A stretch of 64,000 nucleotides of DNA from Cruorifilaria tuberocauda (GCA_013365365.1 JABVXU010000039.1:207378-271377), one strand, 5' to 3'; counted from the first letter of the stretch, positions 28,168 to 41,579 are shown. Notes: generated by a model from the letters alone, not told the origin. Translations and numbers: made by a program.

Positions 28168-31100
28168 ATGCATTCGTCGATATGTAATGGAATGACGTGG
28201 GTCGCGTGCAGTAGTAATACGATAATGCGGCGTCCGGAATTCCGCTTGCTATTTCCATCAGTCTATAACTCACAACAATATCGAGGTAAGAAATGAATTA
28301 TCATATTTTTAGATGGTTCAACAAAAAGGAAAATATTTTTTTCATAGCGGAAAGGGAAACTTAAAAGTATTTCGGAAGTTTTTTATTTTCATATTATATT
28401 AGTGAAATTTGAAATCTCTCGAAGTGGCAGACGTGTCAAAGTCAATTTCCACGTTACTTGTTTCTTCTAAGCTCATCTTTTATTTTAAATAAAAGATTTT
28501 GAAAATTAATAGGAATAATTTTTTTCTTAAACTATAATTTTTAATGATAGTGAGAATTATAGCAATTTAGTAAATTAATACTTGTTTCAATATCCTTCAA
28601 TCTCACTTCTTGTTTACAGAACGTAAGCGTAATCTGAAGCGTCCGCTTACCAAGCAGGAACGTCAAGAAAGGCGGTTGAAACGTGAAGCAAAAGAAGCAG
28701 AACGGAAAAAGTATAACTTTATGCAAAGGATCCAAATCTCACGAATGAAGCGCATGTAAGTGTATTTTTCAAGATTACTTTTTAGAAATCAGTTGAATCC
28801 GAATAAAAAAGAATAAAGTGATATTGCAGGACCTCTATTTCTGAGCAGTTTCCTGGTCGATTAGATCCAGCTAAGGAAGCAGGCTTGCCGGAGAAGCCGA
28901 CCACTAATATTTTCATCCGAAGTGCGTACAAAACTCAATATTACTCAGTTCCAGAAGCACTGAAAATACACAGGTTAGAAAAATAATTCTAGTCAGTCAA
29001 CTTTATTTATAATTCATCAGTTATTAGGTTGTGATTCTCTAGATTTACTTCCTCATTATAATTGCTTATGGTTATATTTTAAATTATTTGTAATTTAGAC
29101 TAAATATATTGTTAGATAATTAGGATTTAAAAAATGAAAGGCGTCCTGATTTTTCTGTAACTTAATTTCATTAATAAAATGGATATTATACTGTTACCGT
29201 TATTTTTTTATTACTTATTCTATTTGTGTTTGCTTTTCAAAATCCTGACTTGTCAGTCTTTCTAGAATATAACTTTATAATGGTTCAAAGAAATTAAATC
29301 AGTTTTTTAATAAATTGCAGGGAAATGCAGCAACCGTCCATTTTCAACAATCCAAATGCTCGTCTTCGTCTGCGTATGGAACTTAATATGACAACGGAAA
29401 AGAAGGTCCGTATTGAATGGTGATGTTCATATGTTATCATAACTGTATCATTTTTTCTCATTCTCAAAGTTTTCTTTTTAAGAATAAAATGGTTGCTGAT
29501 TCCGAAGAGTTGGTACCAATTCCTTATCCATTCAAACATAACGAGAAGAGAACAATATTGGCATTTGCATATGAGCAACATAATCGAGATGCGGCCGTTG
29601 AGGCGGGTGCTGAGATTGCACTTGGTCCTGATATGATTAAAAAGGTTTGAAAATAAAAGTACAGTGTTGTTTTCAATTGCTATAAGGATAATGTAGAGGA
29701 GATACTTTTGAATAGTTGGATCAGTAGAACTTGGAATTACTGCTTGAAAATTGTGGGAAGAGAAATTTTATTCGAATTTTTGCTTATGAACATATTTATT
29801 TTAGTGGTATAATTTTTAAAGAAATGATAATATTTGTGATACCAGCCGAGAATTTGTAGTATTCTCGCGTATCAGAGTACAATACAAAGTTGGAACTTGA
29901 GGATAAAACTTTTATAGAAAATAAAATTTTAAAGAAAAAAGCATTACACTAATAAATTAAGATCATTATAACGCTTCTAAGAAAGAATGGAATTGCTTAT
30001 ATTTTTATTTTGATATGAACATAATTTTATTTACTAAAGTTATATCTTTAAATGTTTAAGTTTTCTTTAAAACTGATGGATTTCAGATTATTAAAGGGAT
30101 GTTCCGAATTGATGATTACGACTTCTGCGTTGCACACACTGACATGGCTTCCAGTATTCTTCCTTTACGAGGAATTTTAAGATCACGCTTTCCCAATAAA
30201 ATCAATGGTATGTGACTTTGTTTGAGAAAATTTCTCCTAGCTATTGATCAAAGGGCTCTGGTCACCATTGTTTTTATCAGTTCAATTCCTTTGAATACAT
30301 TCCTGTTATATGATTCGAAGCATTTATGTAACTTCTAGTAATTAATGACTTTATTCTTCATTTCATCTGTTATGATATACTTTTTACCATTTTTCTTATA
30401 CAGAACATTTTTTCTCAGGTGGTCTCAGTGATAACTTCCAAGAAAGCATTGACAAATTTAAGAATGGTGTAAAATTAACGATTCGAGGAGATCCAATTAT
30501 GCCTATTTGGGGTCTTTGTGATACTGTAATAGGACGGGTAAGTAAATAAAATGTTGCATAATATATATTTGTTCAATACTGTTAAACTTTAAAATAATTT
30601 TAAGTAATATCCTTTGAGGAAAACTTCTAAACTTATAGTAAAATGACAGTGTTGATTCAGTTCTAATTTCTTTAAGCCACTTCTAATGTGAAACAAATTC
30701 TATTAGCTACATATCAATTTCAGTTAACAATGAATGATGAAGAATTGGAAGCAAATATTGCAGCTGTTATTGCAGCTTTATGTAAGCATCGAAATCCTGC
30801 TTTAGGTAAACACACTTAATGTTTCCAACTTAATTTTTCACTTGAAAAAACTTGCAGTTAGATAAAGTTATGAAAATACATAGAAGTATCAGTTGATGCA
30901 ACAATTATCCATTTAAACTGATATTTAAACATAATGATAACTCTCTAACTGGATTATTCACATCTCCTGCATGTATATATATCACTTATCCATTTTTAGG
31001 GCCATTCATCAACCGCGCATTGCTCATGGTCATACCCGGTGATGCTCATTTTGCTCTTAATGTTAATCCATTTGTGCCGATCCCGACAGAAAAAGAAATT

Positions 31101-31271
31101 GAAAAAGTGAGTGACCTTAATCCTTCTCGAATTCAAATTTTAAGATATTTTAGTTGTGAGTCTAGCGACAATTATTCATCCTCTTTTCAGATCGAAAAAC
31201 GAACGAAAAAAAAGAAGGCACCAATATCTGAGATCGACAACCCCGAAGCTTCGTCTACAGTTGAAGCTTAA
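28168..31271 (+). CDS. mrpl-1: Mitochondrial large-subunit ribosomal protein uL1m (MRPL1)
   Basis: Ten exons: 28168-28285, 28620-28755, 28830-28973, 29321-29405, 29483-29644, 30087-30207, 30419-30537, 30724-30805, 31000-31106, 31191-31271; 384 aa. The protein begins with a short Met/Ser/Arg-containing, weakly acidic-free leader compatible with mitochondrial import. A strongly basic segment follows (RKRNLKRPLTKQERQERR). The L1 fold starts near residue 145. Recognisable blocks include SVPEALKIHREMQ, the internal KRTILAFAYE and AGAEIALGPDMIKK, the GILRSRFPNKIN loop and VKLTIRGDPIMPIWG. L1 builds the stalk at the E site of the large subunit and helps release deacylated tRNA. A lysine-rich C-terminal tail is present. 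Converges with eRF3, whose stop is about 1 kb away. Confidence 0.92.
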
Positions 31272-32326
31272 CAGTGTAAAATCCCTTAGGATTTCCGCAA
31301 ACTTCGTATTCAAATTTGTTTCGTTTAATATTCGTGCTATTCTATTATTAAGTCATAAATGGTTCATTTATCTTTCTCTTTATAATCTGGCTAATGTTCC
31401 ACTTAGTGCGTACTTCGATGCAATACGAAATTATGATATCCGCTTGGCTAAAAACCATTACTCACAAAAGTTCAGCCTCGCTGAATTTATAAACCAATGT
31501 AAGGTTTTTCATGCGTTTGAATGTTTAAATGAATCTTTCTTCATGAAACTCACTCTGATGCAAAAAAAGAAAAACTCCTTTATAAATTCGAGTTCATGGT
31601 TTGTATAAAAAATAGATGTAACAAAAAGAACAATCAACAATTAATGAGAAATTACTCGTCGAATTTTCTCGCCTTTATCAACAATTCATTAGTTGTATTT
31701 CTTAACAGGTTCCACTGTTAGTGTTCACCGATCAGGACTTTGCGATCTCTTCCATCTATCTATTAAAAGCGATGAAAAGTAGTATAATTCTTTTTCAAGA
31801 CTATTTTGTTAGTTTACATAGTTATATATTTTCAAAAACACATTGTAAAGACCAATGAATATGCGGAAATTAGAAATTTAAAAAATTTGCAGTTAAGATT
31901 AATTTAATTTACAATTCGCTTATATGTTCCAAGAATATAATAGGGCCAGGCTCAAGGATAAGAGGATAAATGAGAACATAAAAACATAAAAAAGTGCTTG
32001 AGCTTGACATTTTACAACACCTGCTGCATAAACAATGCAGTTAGTAGATATAGAAATGAAACTATCGGCAATTGAAAAGCAGTCCAGGACAGCACAAAAT
32101 GAATTCATATACTTGACCTCATCGCTTAACTCTCGACTTTAGATAATCCGGAGAGACGATGCAAATGAAGAGTCAACAACTAATTTAAAATACTACTTCC
32201 CCTAATGAAGTTCTTATTTAATTATTACCATTATTATATTAAAACGAAAAACATTCCCAAAAGTTTTCTTATCACATGCAAACAAATCACTGAAAGCCGA
32301 AATGAAAGTAATGAACGTCACTGCGA
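31272..32326. other. Intergenic region between convergent mrpl-1 and eRF3
   Basis: About 1.05 kb holding the 3' ends of two convergent genes. An open plus-strand frame reaching 31608 is the shifted continuation of the last mrpl-1 exon region and is not considered a gene. Confidence 0.6.
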
Positions 32327-35300
32327 TCATTCCACAACCTTGAGCACTTTGCCAATAGCTATTGTTTTACCTTCGTCACGTAATGTGAAACGCCCCATTT
32401 GCGGGAAGTTTTTGAATGCTTCAAGACAAAATGATTCCGAACTTTCCAACCGCATTATACATTTTTCATCTTGCTTCACAAATCGTGCTCTCACCTTATT
32501 TCCTGTTTTCTTGTCAATTGTACAAATTACTGCCTATAAAGGATTATCATAGAAATTATCGATAGATATGTAGAAAGGCTATACCAATTCCTCTTAAGAA
32601 CCTTCTACAGCATAAACTGCGTCTTCTAACAAATAGTTAACAGACCTATGCATTATATAAAAAGTATAAGTTGGCCATGCATAATCTAGATTTTCAAAGA
32701 TCTAAGTGTCCACTCATTTGATATTCCCAAGTAAACTCGGTCGAAGGAATATGATGTGCATATCGTCATTTTCAGAAGTTGGCAATGCAAATTTTCGAAT
32801 GATCCATTTATCAATCAAAATTTAGACGTTCTGTCGCATATTTAAAAAAATTGTCATTTTTTCTTCGCATGAAAATTCTCAAGCCAGAATGTTGTAAAAA
32901 TGCAACAAACCTTTACAATAACTTCTTCGGTTGCTGACTGGATGTGTAATACACAAGAATAACCAGATGCGATTATTGATTTATGATCCAAAATAACTAC
33001 CTAAAAAAGGACGTATCATTTGAATGCTAACATTTACTTTTTTTACATAGAATAAGAGAAGCAATTCACAGAATTCAAAAAAAAAATTTATTCTAGAAAA
33101 TCGAAAAATGGAAAAAATTTTACTTCAGCATCGAAAACTCTCCCTACATGACATAGCGCATCCGGAGAACATAGAACAAAACCAGGCAAAATATCGCTGT
33201 CTTCGATTCCCTTCAACTTCAACTTTACGTTATCACCGGAAACCACCTTATCAACTTCCACATCATCTGACCACAGTTGAATTACTTGAATGCTTGTCTA
33301 TAAAGTTTTATGGATATATAATTGTGAAATCCTTCGAAGTTATTCTTTTCAAAACATAAAAAATTTATCGCCGCTCGACTGTTATAAATGAAAACTGTGA
33401 ATAATACCATTTTTTTGAATAAACTAACCCTATTTGGCATAACTGTTAACGTTTGGCCTTTAACAACAACACCTGATTCCATTTTTCCAATAATTATAGT
33501 ACCCATATCCTGAAAAAATGATCAGATAATTCCTGAATTTCGACAATTATATTCCGACAATCTTTATAACTCTTAAACTTCAACTCTTCAAAACACTGGG
33601 TCTCAATACGATGGAAAAAGATGAATAATGAGTAAGAATACACTAACACTGTATTTGTCGGCAATGATTACACGTACTGGTCCTTCATAATCACGGCTAA
33701 ATGACGGTAGCATGCTGTCGATATATTCGATGAAACATGGACCACTGCAATCATCAGTCTCAGACAACGATTTCGAAAATTCATGCATTAAAAAGAGCTT
33801 ACTATATGAGAAGCCAAGTTCATCACTTGAGGTAAAAACCTCAAATAATACTGGAAGCAGTGATAATTTTGAACATTTATTACTAACTGCACAATTCCCA
33901 ACACTTTCAAAATGCTCATATACTATAGAAAATTGAACATAACTTACGTGTACCACGAACCAAATTCAGAATTTGGCCGATCCTTGAGAAATGCTCCGGT
34001 AAGTCCAGAAACTGGAATGTATATAATATCCGTTTTCGGGTTGAAACCACATTTCCGCAAATAAGGTGTAAGTTTATTTTGAATTTCCTTGAACCTACAA
34101 TAAAGAAAAATTTTAATACAAAATTGCTTCTTTTTTTCAATATTTTTTAGGCTCGTATGAAAAGGATTGATCAGACCTTTCCTCATCCCAATTGACAGTG
34201 GGATCATCCATTTTATTAACTAGCACAATAAGATATTTCACACCAGTAGTTTTGACCAACATCGCATGTTCACGCGTTTGTCCACCTCGATCAAAACCAG
34301 TTTCAAATTCGCCTTTTCGTGCACTGATGACCTAGAAAATGTATCTTTCGATAAAAATCAACATGAATAGAAATAGAAAAAGTGAGGTGAAATAAATGTA
34401 AAACTTTGAAGAATGTGACCAGCCTAACATCAAAAACGATGAAAAGGATCTGTTAATGGAGAGAGAGGGAGAATCAAATGCCATTCTGTCTTAAATGTCC
34501 TCATAAAACGCGATAAATCTAATTTTTTAAGCTATATTTCCTCTTCCCTACTTATGCCATTCTTCTCTCTCCTGCCAAAAAAAGAAAAAAATATTAACTC
34601 ACCAATACAGCCAGGTCTGCTTGTGTCGCACCGCTGATCATATTTGGAACGAATGATTTGTGCCCTGGTGCATCCAAAATTGTAAAATGTTTTTTATCAG
34701 TTTCAAAAAATGCACGTCCGCATTCAACAGTTTTGCCTTTTTCACGCTCCTCATCATTCGTATCTAATGCCCACGACAGATACCGAAAATAAAAAAAATG
34801 GGCTAACTTCACCGAAGAGTGAATTTGTTTTAGCACATTATACGCTTCACTACTTATACTTTTAACCCAAAATTAGAATAGCTTCATTACCATTAAAGCT
34901 AATGCGATAAAGGACCGGATAATCTCATAATTAATCTAGAGACAAAAAAACCCTTATTTGTGCGAAATTTAGTCTAAAACAAGTTATAAGCAGATCACTA
35001 AAGAACTTCACTAATCAAACAATAACCAATCATTAAAGATAAACCATGACTCCCGCCCCTTATCCTTCGCTTCTCGCTCATATTTTTCCAATGTACGCTT
35101 ATCTACCATTCCAGTTAGATACATTAGATGTCCACCAATTGTTGATTTACCAGCATCAACATGTCCAATAAAAACCATATTAACGTGCTCCTTTCGACTA
35201 TTATCTACAAATATAATTCAGGAAAAATTCATATTATATTATAATTCAGAATTCAAACTTCGTGTGATTTTTTGTTAAAGCCTGACAACTACAGATCAGG

Positions 35301-36392
35301 TCAATAAAAGTCATTTCTTCTATTCAATTAATTTGTGCTAACGAACCATCAATGTAAACAGTTTGCTTAAATTTCGTGGTTAATGTTGCATCGTCGCCAT
35401 CCACTTCTCTTGCAATTGGTAAATTGTTTGTTTTGCTTTTAGTATTTTCTGGCTTTACAGTTTCCAAATCTGCCGGTTTCGTCGGTTCCTGCTCCTTCTG
35501 AAAATATTAATACTTTCAGCTAGTAAATTAATTATTAAGTAGATATCTTAGCCACTCCTGATAAACTATTCTTTGCAATAAAGAGAAAGGAAAAGAAAGG
35601 TTTTTTCTTCATTATCGGATTTAATAAAATGAAAAAATATGAAGATAGGAAAGATAAACAATGAAGAAAAAAATTACCTCTGGGGATGAAGAATCATTTT
35701 TCACCACTTCTTTCTTTTTCATGTCCTTCTTTTTCTCTACCACTTCTTCCTTGTCATCTACTTCATCATCCCAAGCTGTAAAAATGTTCAACAGCAATCT
35801 AGTAAAGAATAATACGCTTCATCTCTAAGACCTATTAAAATAACAGCTTAAGCTTATTCATGAACAGGCTTTTTCACAAATAATATTTCCTTTTAATCTT
35901 TATAAGATCACTCTTATCAATCCACTTCAAACGTCCATTTCGCAGACTTTTATTCCAGACAGTTTTGATAAACTAAATAAAAACTGTTTTGGAATGGAAG
36001 GTTAGAAGAAAGAATGATAAGAGCATCAGAAAAGCAAACTTTTAAAATAGATCAAGCTTACCATCAGCAGGAATTTGCTCTTGCTGTTGTTGCAAAGGTG
36101 ACAAGCAATGTGCAGGTGGTGCACTGGATTTCTCTATCAAAGGAGCGGTAGTTGTGATCTCTGGTTGATTGTACATTGGACTAGCAATCGATGACGGTGT
36201 CATTATCCCCATTCGGTTGTATTGTTGGTGGTAAGCTCCTTGAAGGGCAGATGGCGGCAGATGATGGTAAACTGGGGGAGGTTGTGACGTGAAAGCGTAC
36301 GGTTGTCGAGGGACGAATGGACGAGCAGCTGGATTTGGTACGAATGCCTGAGCATTTGGATTTAAGCCGCGACGAGAACGTTCATCGGCCAT
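32327..36392 (-). CDS. erfa-3: Eukaryotic peptide chain release factor eRF3 (GTPase)
   Basis: Twelve exons on the minus strand: 36392-36062, 35775-35678, 35497-35347, 35204-35045, 34783-34603, 34331-34177, 34094-33948, 33744-33648, 33509-33429, 33297-33124, 33000-32911, 32533-32327; 623 aa. eRF3 binds eRF1 and uses GTP to speed peptide release at stop codons. Residues 10-28 read [19 protein letters not shown], two overlapping PAM2-like motifs that in this family bind poly(A)-binding protein. A Pro/Gln-rich region (to ~110) and a charged segment (~111-190) follow. The GTPase domain has GHVDAGKST (207-215), DAPGH and NKMD. Two beta-barrel domains follow, with [13 protein letters not shown] and the highly conserved end [20 protein letters not shown]. 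The intron between exons 4 and 5 (34784-35044) starts GT but appears to end CG; phase and protein demand that junction (ESW then YLSWALDT). Confidence 0.95.
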
Positions 36393-38994
36393 TACTTCGA
36401 TTTATTTTTACCTTCCGCGTACGACAGTCTCAGCAACCCACCACAGCTAAACCTGAAAAGCAATGAAATCAAAAAATCCAAAAGTATTCTGAAGAAACTA
36501 CTGAATTCAAAGGAAGTAGAAAAGAAGATGAGAGCATGTGGATAGTAAAAAGTAAAAACAGTTCTTATTTTATAGATATCAATGCAAATTTTAAGTTATT
36601 TAAGCCAATTTATGAAAAAGATAAATGAAAAAGTAATATTGCATTGTATACGAAATTACTTTCACGTATAAACACAATTCAACGCAATTTCTGCTACGTT
36701 TAAATGTTATTTTATAGCATTTCAAAAGGATTTAAAATGGCCCTCACGTTAAGATTGCATAAACACGTAAAAAAAATAACAACATCCCAAAACACTACTC
36801 CACTCTTCCCTTACTTTACGGCCTCTCGGAAGTGATATAACTGATATACATTATGTCACTATAAAGCGCTCAGAATGAAAACACTAAACCATGCACAAAT
36901 ATTTTTCAATTCAATTTAATTTACGTTAGAAAATGCGAATGATACGATTCAGGGTTAATTTTAACATCTATTTTGTATGTTTAGAAACTTGTTAGTTTGA
37001 GAAAGGATTAAAGAAATATTAAGAGTACTAAAAATTAGGTTTTTTTGATAGAAGCGCACTGAATACCTAATAGATAATTAATAATTATCGATAATTAAAT
37101 TTGAAATGATTAAAAGCAAAAAATGTACTAAGGTAATGAATATCATTGTTGTTTCTCTCCATTTCATATCGATATCCATATCTATCAGACTTATACTTTA
37201 TATTATATTCAGATTTATATCTATCATACAACTTTACTAAACATTAAGATAGTTATCGCTATCAGTAACTGATCAATACTAATTTTGAATTCTAATAAGC
37301 GAGAGAAAAAGATATTGTAATTAAGAATTAATGAATGTGTATATATTAATTTATATTCACAAATATATTAAGTCAAAAAATATTAAGCTAAAAAAGGGAA
37401 GAACTGTAAAAGTATCTAATATCAAGTTTATGCTGATCAGCGCTACCTCAAATGTCAAATGTTAATATGTACATAAAAAAAGTCAAAATTTACTGCTACA
37501 TCATGAATAATATATAAGATTACGTTAGCATTGAACATATCAAACGTTAGATTCGATGAAACAGTATAAATCTTAATTTGAAATTAACCAATAATTATAT
37601 CAATCCAATATAAAATATTATGATGACGAATTTGGAACCCAATACTATCATGATTTCTTTTGTTCAGGAATGCATATATATGCGATGCTGTTATTGTTTA
37701 TCGATCAGATGGATCAGATCAGATATCAGATTAGATGAATCTATCGACATTATCTAACATTTCCCTGGATTTACTCTTTAATTCATTCGAAATAAAAGAA
37801 TAGATAAGAGGAGCTATGTGAATTTTATTTCGGAGTGTTGATATCAGATAAGCATTTAGTTCTTATTTTTTTAATTTATGGCCTTTTAGTTTGCGCATGC
37901 TTCTTTACAGCAATTCGATGGTTATGATATATCAAACGACTTAGCTTATGTTTATGTTAGACATTACAAAAGAAACTCTAAAACATTCTTGTTCCAGTAA
38001 TGGATAAGTTAAACGCCATTACTCTCGAGAGTCATCACATCCAGCACACTATCTTCCACGCAGCTAATTTGATTCGCAACTTCGAAAACTATCGAATATT
38101 CAGCAAAATATTTCGCTTAAATAATCCTCTTCAAACTGATAGCTAATATACGTACATGATCCTATACATGATACTATACGTGAGTTATCAGACAGTTTAA
38201 CATATTCGTATATATTAACAAGAAGTACATTAACAAACATTATACAATACCATTAGTAGGATGGTATGTTTTGAACAGTACAGATTATCCAGACTTTAAT
38301 GATAATGTTCCACCCATCTTTCAACCTTTTTAACAGTTTCCTCAAACTAAAGAAGTAAAATAGTCGAGATTCAATTCAAATCTTATATGACGGAAAGTAA
38401 AACGTAAATGTTAGCCTTTCCAATTCATATCACTTATTTAACAATTATATCACTTATGCGTATTCGATCTTCATCCCTTACTTACTTAAAATCATCAAAC
38501 AATCAAATGGTTGATTTTCAAATATAGACGATTATTTCGTGTGAAACGATACTGATAATGACAACTGATAAATCTTCTATCGCTGCCTTCCGATCTTAAC
38601 TTGTAATGTTAAACGTGAACATGAAAAGTTAAACGACGTATTAGTTTTACGTAGTTATTTACGCAACTGTCCTTTCTAATTACTAGCTATATTTACTGAA
38701 AATCACAAGAAGAATTCACTCTTTACATTTGACTCTTTTGAATAATCACACCCTCATCTTGTATCTATCAATGATCACCCATTTAGATTCCGAACTAATG
38801 CTGGATAAGATCGAATGCCCTATCGAATCTTTATCGGTATATCAATCCAGAAACAAATAAAATTCTCCGGTAAATTTTTTGGTGCAGTAATAGCTTAGCA
38901 ATCTGGTTAACCGTTGTAGGTGAATATCCCTATCTGGTTTATACTAACCAAAATAACTTTCCGAATTTGAATTGAATTACGATATAGACGCAAT

Positions 38995-39117
38995 ATCATC
39001 AGGTACAAAAGACATGGATTATCAACCGGTACAAGGATATACAATATCATCTGGTAGAACATGTGGTATCACGTGGTATAAGGACATGAAGTATCATTCG
39101 GTGTAAGAACATGCGAT
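38995..39117. repeat. Degenerate ~25-bp tandem repeat, five copies
   Basis: Copies at 38995-39020, 39021-39045, 39046-39067, 39068-39092 and 39093-39117. Each begins ATCA, then a variable triplet, then GGTA or GGTG, then a purine-rich run with ACATG in most copies. Strong divergence between copies shows an old array. It lies about 480 bp upstream of the next gene's start. Confidence 0.75.
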
Positions 39118-39580
39118 TGTTTTGTGACAGACTTTCGAATCATTTTGCATCAATGGAATTTATAATAGATAATTTTGTTTAACGGTAACAGGTCCAGATG
39201 GACAAACTAACTCAATTAACGTACGTCATTAGTTGACGTAAGTCATTAGCAATTTAACAGTGCTACCCTCAAAAAAGGTTTAAAAGAGATTCGAGGAGAG
39301 CACCGTTACAGTTATGTCTCAATTCATTTCAATCCTTTCTTAAATATTACTAGAGATTTTATAATTATTCAGTACTTCTTCCATCTACAACCCTCACTGC
39401 GCTATCCTCATCTCGAATCCGGAAATCGAAATTACCGGAACTACCAGAGAGATGAATATTGTGAGATGAATACTTCATCGTAGCAAGTCAGTCATGAGCC
39501 TTTTGCTATAATTTTATCATCTGAGCGGATACTTGAATTCATTTATTAGAGTAAGTTTTGTTAAAGTACAAGGTATTCTT

Positions 39581-39589
39581 GTATTGCAG
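39581..39589 (+). promoter_or_regulatory. Probable spliced-leader acceptor of the coiled-coil gene
   Basis: GTATTGCAG ends six nucleotides before the ATG at 39596, with no upstream coding exon. This is the arrangement expected for a trans-splice site. Confidence 0.5.
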
Positions 39590-39595
39590 AAAAAT

Positions 39596-41578
39596 ATGGT
39601 GCAGTTAACGCCAGAGGAAGAATTGGAAAAACAGTATCGGGACTATAAAGCACAATTTGAGCAATGGAAGGAGAAGAATAAGTTTGTTTTACTTTAATTT
39701 CTGTTATTTCTCTCTACTAAATATCTAAATCTCCGGTTATATTTCATATTTTTATAGTTTTAGTTTTCAAAGTATTTTTCAATTTAAATCTTCTCTAGCA
39801 ACCAAATTTTCCTAACTTGTTGCATAATGTATACTGCTATTCGTTTACCTTTAAATATTTGCAAATATGCAAATTAATTTGTTTATTTACTTGTCCATGG
39901 TAAAAGGAAAAATGAAAGATGATAGAGGAAGAAAAAGAGAAAATGAAATATGCATATTATCTGCAGATTGGCAGTTCATTTTACGATATATTGACAGTTG
40001 CTTGGTTGTTATTTTGCATTTAATTATTTATCTTCTAGGAATTCGGTAGGTACAGAGGCTTACGACGCATACGTTAAGCAATTTGAGGCTTGGGAACGAG
40101 ACGTTGATCAGCGACGTGAAATGATACGTGCGAAGGCAGAAATTGATGCGCAAGAAGCACAAGTAACATTTGACATCAATAATTTAAGTATAATTTTTAT
40201 GGAATTAATACATTCAATAGATTGTGCTAAACTTCCATTAACACTTATATTGTTTGGGAAATATAAGTTTCGTCACAAGACGGAATAGTAATACACATAT
40301 ATAATAATGTCTTATGGATAATTTATGAAGTAAGAGTCTCTTAGGCTGCTGCACAAGCGAAAGCGAAAGCAGCAGCGGAGGCAAAATTGAAGAAAGAGCA
40401 AGAAGCTGAAGAAGAAAGGAAGAAGCAGCAACTAGAAGGTAATTTTTTTTCAGTCCAGCGAACACTTTTAATAACAACTTTATTGTACAAATGATTATGC
40501 ATTTCAAATTTTCGCATAGAGAGGAATAAGAAGCATTTTAATTTAATAATTAGAGTTTCTGTAGGATTTATTGGCCAGATAGAATTCCAGTACTACTTAT
40601 TTCATTATTATTAATGAATGGATGATGAGTGTTTGAGAAATCACTCAGACTAAAGTGATTCAATCATTTATGCTTATTAAAGTCAGTTTTCTCAAGCACT
40701 GTTGAATCCTGAATTTATTTTTTGTTTAACAGCCGAAACCGCTGCACAAGCAGTGGCTTATGCACAACATCAACAATCATACCTTGCACATCATCAGTCA
40801 GCAATGCAACTCGAGCAGCAAATGCATCAGGCAGCTGTAGCAGGTGCACAAGAAGCTGTATCGGTACATGCAACAGAATCGAAGAGTGTTGATGGTAACA
40901 ATAACTTCTTTATTTCCATTAAACTTTCTGCACTCGAATTTCTGTCTGTTCATTTAAATTTATTACTCGTTTGAGTTTAGTATTTACCATTCATATTCCG
41001 ATTTATAGTGATCGAAAAACAAAATATCTTTTATTGTATTAAAGTTGCAGAAGCCTTAGATCCAACACATGTCGCTGAGATGATGAAGCATATGGCACAA
41101 GTCGCGCAAATGGTTATGGGGGACCAGCGCGACAGTAATCATTATTAAATTTATTCAATCTTTTATAGCTTTCATAATATACTTATGCCTCTTTTATTAT
41201 TTAGTAAATTAAATGATGTTGATAAATTTTAATCAAAAATGTTATAATTTTATAATTATATGGTTTTCAATTTTTTTAGATGTATATCAGCATGCAGCTC
41301 AACAAGCAACTATAGTAGCACAACAAGTAGTACCACCTCCACAATTATGGGGTAGTGATCGAATAACTTATGATGCAAATGATCCAATGTACAAAAGATG
41401 GGGATTGCGAGCAGCTCCACCTTACCACAAACCAAATTACAAACCGCCGCCTTCGGATTATCAAGTAACACCATGTTGGTTGTATGTAGAGCAGATGAAA
41501 GAAGATAAGCTTATGCTTGCGCCACAAGTTAATATGCCGCCTCCACCATTTGTACCTAATTTTGTTCCTTCACAATAA
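39596..41578 (+). CDS. Unrecognised Ala/Gln-rich coiled-coil protein with Pro-rich C-terminus
   Basis: Six exons: 39596-39681, 40039-40162, 40345-40438, 40733-40894, 41051-41134, 41280-41578; 282 aa. I do not recognise the family with confidence. Residues 1-50 hold two similar units, [15 protein letters not shown] and [14 protein letters not shown], about 25 residues apart. Residues ~51-105 are a highly charged Ala/Lys/Glu helix, probably a coiled coil. Residues ~105-195 are Gln/Ala/His-rich. The C-terminal ~90 residues are Pro/Tyr-rich ([29 protein letters not shown], ending [13 protein letters not shown]). The conserved-looking splice sites and phases support a real gene. The two-unit N-terminus and Tyr/Pro-rich composition recall YLP-motif nuclear proteins, but that is only a weak resemblance. 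No membrane segment or signal peptide. Confidence 0.8.
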
Positions 41579-41579
41579 A
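41574..41579 (+). terminator. AATAAA overlapping the stop codon
   Basis: The hexamer overlaps the TAA of the coiled-coil gene. It is probably too close to the stop to be the used poly(A) signal; no better one was seen nearby. Confidence 0.25.

Larger units (their letters stand above)
36393..39595. other. Intergenic region between divergent eRF3 and the coiled-coil gene
   Basis: 3.2 kb between divergently transcribed genes, so it probably holds both promoters. No exon seen. It contains the tandem repeat at 38995-39117 and clustered GATCAGAT words near 37702-37738. Confidence 0.6.

Noticed and set aside
31156..31608. Plus-strand open frame of 150 codons after mrpl-1
   Set aside because: It overlaps the last mrpl-1 exon in another register and continues through its 3' UTR; the Lys-rich mrpl-1 end is the supported reading.
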